From: Candidatus Zixiibacteriota bacterium
Lineage (GTDB): Bacteria > Zixibacteria > MSB-5A5 > GN15 > FEB-12
Direction of reading: 5' to 3'
Length of the DNA: 13,294 nt
NCBI GenBank assembly: GCA_022564135.1
Contig: JADFLZ010000024.1
Span: forward strand, 1 to 13,294
The notes under the pieces: model-generated
Told to the model about the DNA's origin: nothing
Databases searched by the model: none
What the model saw: only the letters and a program-made list of their open reading frames with translations
In this document: in pieces, positions 8,992 through 13,294 of the stretch
Position numbering within the stretch: position 1 is the stretch's first letter
How the letters are laid out: every line of letters begins with the position of its first letter
Position numbers and translations under genes: made by a program

Positions 8992-9019
8992 AAAATACAA
9001 TCTATTAAGAATCTGTCAA
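8992..9019 (-). promoter_or_regulatory. Candidate sigma70-type promoter for the protease/propeller pair
   Basis: On the minus strand, a perfect TTGACA (9014-9019) is followed after 16 nt by TATTTT (8992-8997), about 94 nt before the protease ATG at 8898. A second TTGAC box lies 18 nt further upstream (direct repeat GTCAAGG on plus at 9015-9021 and 9033-9039). This could be an overlapping -35 element or part of a binding site. The -10 hexamer is imperfect. Confidence 0.4.
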
Positions 9020-9055
9020 GGCGCCCGAGCTGGTCAAGGGTAACCTTTTAGCCGC

Positions 9056-9886
9056 TTAAAACAACATTTCGTCTTTGAGGGGCAAATAGGCGTAGTAAAG
9101 CCGTATTTTCCGGTTATCTCCGTCGCCGGAAAAGCCCAAAACTCTGACCAAAGCTGAAGCGCCTTCTGCCGTATAAAGTCGAATCCAGTTGCCAGCTGCT
9201 ACTGCCAGCCTGTCGCTGCCGGAGTTCGGCTTAATCTCTTTAATTTTGGTTTTGATTTCCGATGGCTCGCCTTTGAGTGGCAGCAGTTGCAGCGAATTCT
9301 TTCGCAAAAACCCATTCAGCTTGTGGGGCGAAGCTATGTAATCTTCACCATCTTTGAAGTAATAATAAAGGTCGTTCTGTTCGTTATCGGCCCGGACAAA
9401 ACTATTTTCGATAAATGAAAACCCGTCCTGGTTGCTCTTATATCTTATTGATAGTTCAATCTCTCCCCTGCCGCCACAGACTGCCATGATTTCGCTGGTG
9501 GGCCGGGATTCTTTTCCGTCCGGCATCAAAATCCGCACCGTCACATAATATTTCTGACCGTCTTTTAAACCTTCGGCCTGGTAAACCTCGATGCCATCAT
9601 CAGGATTTGTGTCTCCGGGAAAAGGCTCAAAATTCAGAGGTTTAATATGTTCCGGAAGCTGCTTGCCGGCATATTTCGCTGCCAGCGGCGTCTCTGATAT
9701 ATAGATATTATAGCCGCTTATAGCGCGCTTGCATTTTTTCTGCCACTTCAGGACCATCGATTTTGCATCAACTGCAACAATCAAATTGTGTGGATAGCAA
9801 CCCTTGGGAAATTCATCGCCATACTTGGCGCTCTGGCAGGAGAACAACAGTAATGCCGACAGGACGGGTAACAAAAACTTCATCAT
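9056..9886 (-). CDS. Outer-membrane lipoprotein with fibronectin type III-like domain
   Basis: 276 aa from the chosen start. Residues 1-17 form a lipoprotein signal (MMKFLLPVLSALLLFSC) with lipobox LFSC and acceptor C17; Q at +2 suggests outer-membrane retention by the usual rule. Residues ~30-135 resemble a fibronectin III fold ('MVLKWQKKC', 'SGYNIYISE', then 'GLKDGQKYYVTVRIL'). The remaining ~130 residues are beta-rich and unassigned. The frame is open ten codons further upstream, but the ATG at 9886 is preferred. It carries the signal peptide, overlaps the upstream peptidase stop as ATGA, and sits 11 nt after a strong AGAAGGAG (9898-9905) embedded in the peptidase's last codons. It is thus coupled to the M24 peptidase gene. 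Function is unknown; a surface binding or structural role is a guess. Confidence 0.8.
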   Translation of the reverse strand: MMKFLLPVLSALLLFSCQSAKYGDEFPKGCYPHNLIVAVDAKSMVLKWQKKCKRAISGYNIYISETPLAAKYAGKQLPEHIKPLNFEPFPGDTNPDDGIEVYQAEGLKDGQKYYVTVRILMPDGKESRPTSEIMAVCGGRGEIELSIRYKSNQDGFSFIENSFVRADNEQNDLYYYFKDGEDYIASPHKLNGFLRKNSLQLLPLKGEPSEIKTKIKEIKPNSGSDRLAVAAGNWIRLYTAEGASALVRVLGFSGDGDNRKIRLYYAYLPLKDEMLF

Positions 9887-11052
9887 CTGACAACTAACTC
9901 CTTCTGACGGTTGCATAAAAATTCTGCACCATCATTTGTTATACACATATCTTCTTCCAAGCCGACACAACCGATTCCCGGCAGCATTATTTCAAGCTCC
10001 AGAGTGAACACGTTATTTTCCTCAAGCGGCATCGCCGGAGTTATGCCATAACGTGCCCATTCGGGGCCGAGTATGGCGCCGCCATCGTGAACGCTTCGAC
10101 CCAGCTGGTGTCCCAGGGCATGCTGGTATTCGGGATAACCATGGTCGGTCAAGATTTTTCTGGCTATCTGGTCAATTTCATAACCTTTTTTTCCCGGACG
10201 ACATTCTTTCCCTGTCTCAGTAATGATATCCCGAACGGTGTTGAAAGCGTCTAATAATTCTAATGGAGGCGAACTTTCATTTGGGCGATTGAAATAGAGC
10301 AGCCTCTGGATATCAGAACAAAACCCCTGATAAAGCACGCCAAAATCTATATGCACCAGATCGCCCTTATCGATTTTAGCAGCTGTCGGCAGGCCGTGCC
10401 CCGGCTCGGTTTTGTCACCGGCATTTACTAAAGTATCGAACGAATTTGTGCAGCCTCTCTCTTTAATTTTGCTGTCGATAATTGCGGCTACTTCTTTTTC
10501 AGTCATACCTATTTTGATTTCGTGAGATATTTCTTCCCAGACTTCCGCTGCAATTTCCGCAGCTTTCTTGAGCAGATTTATTTCTTCGGGAAGTTTGCGG
10601 CTGCGCAGTTTTGAAACTATTTCTTCTGCTGAGATAATTCTGCTCTGATATGGCGTTCCCTCAAGATATTCGCTAATTAGCATGAACATGCCGTGGGTCA
10701 GTCCGTCAGAGGCAGAGTCGCTGGTCGAATAGTTTAGCGCTATCTTTTGCGGATCTATCTCAGTTATTAAATCAACAAACTGTTCTTTGACACTTTGAGT
10801 ATAGGTCAGGACTTTATCAAAACAGCCCGAGCGAATAAAATTGTCTTTATCGAAATTTCCGACAAGAGCAAGGCTTTGACCATCCGAGGTATAAATAAAA
10901 AACGATTGCCAGGTCACTTCATGACCAACCACCAGCGCAAGTACCGGGTCTGCCATCATCGGGGTCTCCCGAACAAAAACAACCCAGACATCTATGCCCA
11001 GTTCTTTGAGCAGCTCTTTGGTCTGACTAATCTTTAATTTTTGCAAATTCAT
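9883..11052 (-). CDS. M24 family metallopeptidase (Xaa-Pro aminopeptidase/dipeptidase type)
   Basis: 389 aa. The N-terminal creatinase-like domain (~1-145) is followed by a pita-bread catalytic domain (~155-380). All five expected dinuclear metal ligands are visible: D236 in HIDFG, D247 in CSDIQR, H315 in HALGHQLG, E352 in FTLELEI and E366 in VGLEEDM. Other family landmarks are 'LRSRKLPEEINLLKKAAEI' before the catalytic domain and 'GHGLPTAAKIDKGDLVHIDF' leading into the first ligand. Such enzymes are usually cytoplasmic and cleave X-Pro bonds, and no signal peptide is visible. The TTG at 11061 would add three residues, but I prefer the ATG at 11052; neither has a clear ribosome binding site. 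Whether it acts as an aminopeptidase, a prolidase or a relative with another substrate cannot be decided by eye. The FTLELEI segment replaces the canonical 'TIEPG', which is slightly atypical. Confidence 0.9.
   Translation of the reverse strand: MNLQKLKISQTKELLKELGIDVWVVFVRETPMMADPVLALVVGHEVTWQSFFIYTSDGQSLALVGNFDKDNFIRSGCFDKVLTYTQSVKEQFVDLITEIDPQKIALNYSTSDSASDGLTHGMFMLISEYLEGTPYQSRIISAEEIVSKLRSRKLPEEINLLKKAAEIAAEVWEEISHEIKIGMTEKEVAAIIDSKIKERGCTNSFDTLVNAGDKTEPGHGLPTAAKIDKGDLVHIDFGVLYQGFCSDIQRLLYFNRPNESSPPLELLDAFNTVRDIITETGKECRPGKKGYEIDQIARKILTDHGYPEYQHALGHQLGRSVHDGGAILGPEWARYGITPAMPLEENNVFTLELEIMLPGIGCVGLEEDMCITNDGAEFLCNRQKELVVR
9898..9905 (-). promoter_or_regulatory. Shine-Dalgarno site inside the 3' end of the M24 peptidase gene
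   Basis: Reading AGAAGGAG on the minus strand, this is the strongest ribosome binding site seen on that strand in the window, 11 nt before the ATG at 9886. It overlaps the peptidase codons for its C-terminal 'QKEL' and decides the lipoprotein start over the longer upstream reading. Confidence 0.7.
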
Positions 11053-11152
11053 AGCGGGCAAATTAAGTCAGAAGTTTATAAACTGCAACAACAGAGATGA
11101 TGGAGGAAAAATCGACTTTAGCGCCTCATAGTTCCAGCAAAACCGCTGTCTG

Positions 11153-11170
11153 GCAAGGCCTTGCAAGGCC
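11153..11170. repeat. Overlapping perfect palindromes in a divergent intergenic region (operator-like)
   Basis: Two perfect palindromes overlap: GCAAGGCCTTGC (11153-11164) and GGCCTTGCAAGGCC (11157-11170). Together they form a direct repeat of GCAAGGCC with a 10-bp period, about one helical turn. The site lies between the divergent M24 peptidase gene (start 11052) and the small membrane protein gene (start 11267). It could be a transcription-factor operator; as a hairpin it lacks a following T-run, so it is not a typical terminator. The regulator is unknown. Confidence 0.45.
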
Positions 11171-11254
11171 AAATAAATCATAAAGAAAATGGTTCAATCC
11201 GCCGATAATAAAGCTGTTGTTTAATCGGATCAAAATTTCATTTTTTTAACTGTG

Positions 11255-11260
11255 GGAGGT
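11255..11260 (+). promoter_or_regulatory. Ribosome binding site GGAGGT of the small membrane protein gene
   Basis: GGAGGT lies 6 nt before the ATG at 11267, a near-ideal Shine-Dalgarno arrangement that fixes this start. Most other genes in the window have weak or no such motif, so this gene is probably well translated. Confidence 0.75.
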
Positions 11261-11266
11261 ACTTAA

Positions 11267-11719
11267 ATGTACGAAAGTGATATTGCAATGGGTGTCGACG
11301 CAGGCATGATTGAAGCTCTGGGAATGTTTTTCTGGATCATTACAGTTGTTACCTACGTTTATTTTGCATACACCCAGTTTCTTTGCGCCAAAAAATGTGG
11401 CAATGAAAGTAACGCCTATCTGGCTTTTATTCCGATAGCCAATATCGTTCTGCTTTGCCAGATGGCCGGAAAACCAATGTGGTGGTGTTTGCTGCTCTTG
11501 GTACCGTTTGTCAACGTAGTAATCTATACTATGATGTGGATAGAGATTGCCAAAAAGTGCGGCCATGGCGGCATCTGGGGATTTTTGGTCATCGTCCCTT
11601 TCATTAACTTTTTTGCTATGGGCATACTGGCCTGGGGTAAAGGCCATGGTGCTGCCGCCCCGCCGCCCGCCTATGCACCTGCGCCAGAACAGCAGCAGCC
11701 TCATCAGCCTGTTGGCTAA
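11267..11719 (+). CDS. Small DUF5684-like multi-pass inner-membrane protein
   Basis: 150 aa with four hydrophobic segments at about 17-38, 49-65, 71-93 and 101-123, and a proline/glutamine-rich C-terminal tail (~129-150, 'APPPAYAPAPEQQQPHQ'). The pattern 'YTQFLCAKKCGNESNAYLAFIPIANIVLL', then GKPMWW, 'VPFVNVVIYTMMWIEIAKKCG' and 'VIVPFINFFAMGILAWG' matches DUF5684-type proteins, which have repeated 'K-G-.-.-W-.-.-IP-.-N' units and are sometimes mis-annotated as signal peptidase I. No signal-peptidase catalytic residues are present. The gene is monocistronic in appearance, with a strong ribosome binding site upstream and a hairpin terminator downstream. Molecular function is unknown for the family; the tail may be a flexible cytoplasmic extension. 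Confidence 0.8.
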   Translation: MYESDIAMGVDAGMIEALGMFFWIITVVTYVYFAYTQFLCAKKCGNESNAYLAFIPIANIVLLCQMAGKPMWWCLLLLVPFVNVVIYTMMWIEIAKKCGHGGIWGFLVIVPFINFFAMGILAWGKGHGAAAPPPAYAPAPEQQQPHQPVG

Positions 11720-11764
11720 GTTTTAGATTATGCTGTTTTGATATAGGTTGATTAAATTCGATTG

Positions 11765-11797
11765 CCGGTTGTCTTTTTTATAAGGGCAACCGGTTTT
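11765..11797 (+). terminator. Rho-independent terminator of the small membrane protein gene
   Basis: A 9-bp stem (CCGGTTGTC at 11765-11773 with GGCAACCGG at 11785-11793, one G-U pair) closes an 11-nt loop and is followed by TTTT. It lies 45 nt after the stop codon. The T-run is short and follows only on the plus strand, so action on the convergent minus-strand gene is less likely. Confidence 0.7.
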
Positions 11798-11844
11798 AAA
11801 ATTGGGTTTAAAAGCTAAATAATATATTCCCCCCTATTTCCAAT

Positions 11845-12267
11845 TTATTCCCTAAATAGAATATAGTCTGCTTTCATTTCCTCACCATAGTAATATGCCA
11901 AATGCGCAGGAATAACTATCACTATTGTCCCCATATCATCGCGTAATTCTTCACCAACTTCGTCAATCGTCAAGAATTTATCATCTAATTCTTTCTGTTC
12001 AGAAATAATATAGCATTTGCCATCTGGTGATTTAGCATAGAATCTATTTAGAAAATCCGTTGCTCGTCTGTTTTGTTCACCAGGGAAATTTGCTATTTCG
12101 AAAACATAGCGCATATCCAAATCATCAATGAATTTATGTGCTAGACGGCTACAAAGTTTTGCCCGCACTTTCTTAGAGGTTGTAATTAAGTGCATCCTGT
12201 CTCTTCTGGATTTTATCACAAAAGCTTCCACAAACTTTTTAACTATTTCTCTTGTAATTTTAGACAT
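11845..12267 (-). CDS. Hypothetical protein, AT-rich 140-aa orphan
   Basis: I do not recognise a named family. The protein is soluble in appearance with no signal peptide: a basic helical N-terminus ('MSKITREIVKKFVEAFV', then 'KSRRDRMHLITTSKKVRAK'), a central 'CSRLAHKFIDDLDMRYVFE', a 'GKCYIISEQKELDDKFLTI' segment, and a hydrophobic strand 'GTIVIVIPAHLAYYYGEE' near the C-terminus. I have a vague memory of similar ~140-aa hypotheticals with a 'RLCHNFIDTLD' core in other environmental bacteria, which I cannot verify. The ATG at 12267 is preferred because GGGAAAAGAG lies about 9 nt upstream; a TTG at 12291 would extend it by 8 residues. By eye the gene is more AT-rich than its neighbours, which suggests a different origin. 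It is downstream of the MA-like lipoprotein on the same strand, 64 nt away, with a dispersed repeat in the gap. Confidence 0.7.
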   Translation of the reverse strand: MSKITREIVKKFVEAFVIKSRRDRMHLITTSKKVRAKLCSRLAHKFIDDLDMRYVFEIANFPGEQNRRATDFLNRFYAKSPDGKCYIISEQKELDDKFLTIDEVGEELRDDMGTIVIVIPAHLAYYYGEEMKADYILFRE

Positions 12268-12293
12268 TATTAAATACTCTTTTCCCGTCAAAT

Positions 12294-12318
12294 GTCATGC
12301 TGAGCGGAGTCGAAGCAT
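12294..12318. repeat. Dispersed extragenic repeat copy (GTCATGCTGAGCGGAGTCGAAGCAT type)
   Basis: The intergenic sequence GTCATGCTGAGCGG followed by AGTCGAAGCAT matches a repeat type I recall from many environmental bacterial genomes ('GTCATtCTGAGCgaAGtCGAAGaATCT'). The copy has ATGCT (12297-12301) and AGCAT (12314-12318) as inverted ends, with G and A mismatches inside and a CGGAGT loop, so it can fold as a small hairpin. It lies wholly in the gap between two minus-strand genes. Recognition is from memory; only one copy is in the window. Confidence 0.55.
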
Positions 12319-12331
12319 TGCACGCAGATAC

Positions 12332-13183
12332 TTATCCGCCTTCATTCTGTTCCTTCCCCGCCACAAATGTATCAATAAACTCAAGCCAGCGTTTTTCAAT
12401 TTTATCAACGGGTAGATTGAATACTTTCTTGAAATCAGCATATATATCGCCGTCAGAGAGATACAGCTCGCGCACTTTTTCAATGCCATACACATAAACT
12501 AAGTAATCAACCAGAGAAGCCGCCTCGGCGCTCTGCAGCCGTTCACTGTTTACGTCTATAGTTGTATCAACTAACAACTCTCTTAAGGGAACAAAAATCC
12601 CGGAATCGATATGTTCAAGAGTAAACTGATGATAATTCTGCTTAGAGCCATCCAGAAGGGCCACAATACCGTGCCAGAGAAATTTATGTTTTGGAAATTC
12701 GCTTTCCCATTTATACAATAAATGCTTGACCAGCGGCGGGCCATAAAACGACGGCAGCCAAAAGTGAATAGCCGTGCCGTCGGAAAATGGGACAGCCTGT
12801 CCGGTAACATCGTGAGCGTGCCCTGTCCCCGTATAAAAATAGAAGATTAAGCTGTCGGGGGGAGTCGTATTTAAAAATTCACAAGCTCTCCTGCTCAGCG
12901 CCGAAAAAACTCTGGTCATTTCCGGAAATCTTTCCTCAAGCAAATGATTGGGTGGGTGAATAATAACTACATTGTTCTGACGGAATATCTGCCAGTCTTT
13001 GTAAGCAGCAAGGTTCTGATAGATATGAGATGAAGCGGTACTGGCTGGCATTGAACCGCCTGTATTGCTTTTGCTCTTCTTATCGGAACATCCTGCCAGA
13101 AGCAAGAATATTAACATAATCGCCAGCTGATATGGCTCTGCTATTGCAAAATAGTTGTGGGCTTTTTTTTGGACAGTCCTCAC
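12332..13183 (-). CDS. Lipoprotein resembling the peptidase-MA (gluzincin) family but lacking the HExxH zinc motif
   Basis: 283 aa from a GTG start. Lipobox LAGC with C32 follows a basic n-region (R2, K6, K7) and the core LAIMLIFLLLAGC. After a Ser/Gly linker come 'WQIFRQNNVVIIHPPN', 'LIFYFYTGTGHAHDVTG', 'FSDGTAIHFWLPS', and 'PLVKHLLYKWESEF' (H154). The next segment, 'FLWHGIVALLDG', aligns in spirit with the 'PxWLxEGLA' helix of MA-like peptidases. The C-terminal 'ASLVDYLVYVYGIEKVRELY ... WLEFI' is also typical of that family. Position 154 keeps one histidine, but the E and second H of HExxH and the downstream Glu are absent, so catalysis is doubtful. The start is uncertain. The frame is open to a TTG at 13219, but that codon falls in the -35 box. 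An ATG at 13117 would leave only nine residues, without positive charge, before the lipid cysteine. An A8 run near the 5' end could hide a frameshift. Confidence 0.65.
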   Translation of the reverse strand: MRTVQKKAHNYFAIAEPYQLAIMLIFLLLAGCSDKKSKSNTGGSMPASTASSHIYQNLAAYKDWQIFRQNNVVIIHPPNHLLEERFPEMTRVFSALSRRACEFLNTTPPDSLIFYFYTGTGHAHDVTGQAVPFSDGTAIHFWLPSFYGPPLVKHLLYKWESEFPKHKFLWHGIVALLDGSKQNYHQFTLEHIDSGIFVPLRELLVDTTIDVNSERLQSAEAASLVDYLVYVYGIEKVRELYLSDGDIYADFKKVFNLPVDKIEKRWLEFIDTFVAGKEQNEGG

Positions 13184-13190
13184 TTTGCAG

Positions 13191-13219
13191 AATATAGTTG
13201 AGCCGTCAATGAGAGTCAA
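13191..13219 (-). promoter_or_regulatory. Sigma70-type promoter of the MA-like lipoprotein gene
   Basis: On the minus strand, TTGACT (13214-13219) is separated by exactly 17 nt from TATATT (13191-13196), a near-consensus promoter. Transcription would begin around 13184, essentially at the GTG at 13183. It argues against translation from the TTG at 13219 and suggests a leaderless GTG start or a start further in. Confidence 0.6.
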
Positions 13220-13294
13220 ATCGCGTGCGTATCTGAGCGGGAAAAATGCATTGACTTAAATAGTAAATTTGAGATGATTGAAATCTTGGATAGC

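Noticed and set aside
11062..11266. Small RNA or tRNA in the divergent intergenic region
   Set aside because: No cloverleaf or conserved RNA structure was seen; the only structured element is the short double palindrome, which lacks a following T-run.
11246..11704. A 152-codon open frame on the minus strand opposite the small membrane protein
   Set aside because: The plus-strand frame has four clean membrane segments, a near-ideal GGAGGT and a terminator. The minus translation is compositionally odd (His, Asn, Cys rich) and looks like a shadow.
11845..12267. Toxin-antitoxin or defence role for the orphan gene
   Set aside because: There is no partner gene of suitable size and spacing and no recognisable toxin, nuclease or DNA-binding motif; base composition alone is not enough.
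12128..12497. Short open frames on both strands around the dispersed repeat, including one beginning at 12297
   Set aside because: They read through the repeat and the ends of two real genes; translations containing 'LSGVEAL' or 'CHAERSRSI' are a known artefact of this repeat type.
12722..12742. Possible active zinc-metalloprotease motif in the lipoprotein
   Set aside because: Only one histidine is kept (H-L-L-Y-K in place of H-E-x-x-H) and the downstream Glu is missing, so I do not call an active peptidase.

Overview
The window reads as a chromosomal segment of an uncultured Gram-negative bacterium of the FCB supergroup. Candidate phylum Zixibacteria is my best guess. This rests on co-occurrence: a C-terminal dockerin-like tail with paired 'DLTY-VD-IFRGG' motifs, two proteins ending in 'P-PFN ... 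YN-LGQ-V ... G-Y-YRL ... KKM' type A sorting domains of the type IX secretion system (T9SS), several signal-peptide or lipobox proteins, and an 'ISYQG-L-DS-GNPV' secreted-protein domain. The phylum is inferred from protein style; there is no rRNA in the window.

Left part, plus strand (3-3080): the 3' end of a choice-of-anchor-B beta-propeller protein with a dockerin-like tail, then a Gfo/Idh/MocA sugar-nucleotide dehydrogenase closely resembling WlbA/WbpB (UDP-GlcNAcA 3-dehydrogenase), then a secreted protein with an FCB-type N-terminal domain and a beta-rich C-terminal half.

Centre, minus strand (3083-11052): two translationally coupled pairs. The first in transcription order is an M24 metallopeptidase (Xaa-Pro type) followed by a fibronectin-III lipoprotein, overlapping by 4 nt (ATGA). 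The second is a very large subtilisin-like protease with FG-GAP/VCBS repeats and a T9SS tail, followed by a propeller-like T9SS cargo protein, again with an ATGA overlap. A sigma70-like promoter candidate lies between the pairs. The cargo gene ends 2 nt from the end of the convergent plus-strand gene.

Right part (11053-13294): a divergent intergenic region with an unusual double palindrome, a small four-helix membrane protein (DUF5684-like) on plus with a good ribosome binding site and terminator, an unrecognised AT-rich 140-aa gene on minus, a dispersed-repeat element of the 'GTCATGCTGAGCGGAGTCGAAGCAT' type, and a lipoprotein that looks like a peptidase-MA-family relative lacking its zinc motif. 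A well-formed promoter precedes the lipoprotein and overlaps the longest possible start of its reading frame.

Most products are predicted to be exported (outer-membrane lipoproteins, T9SS cargo, a secreted propeller), so the window is a patchwork of envelope and extracellular functions. No tRNA, rRNA, CRISPR array, insertion sequence, phage module or recognisable defence system was seen, and no gene-free stretch exceeds about 215 nt. I found no convincing evidence of a new multi-gene system; the more unusual items are the small orphan gene with its adjacent repeat, the metal-site-less MA-like lipoprotein, and the coupled protease/propeller cargo pair.
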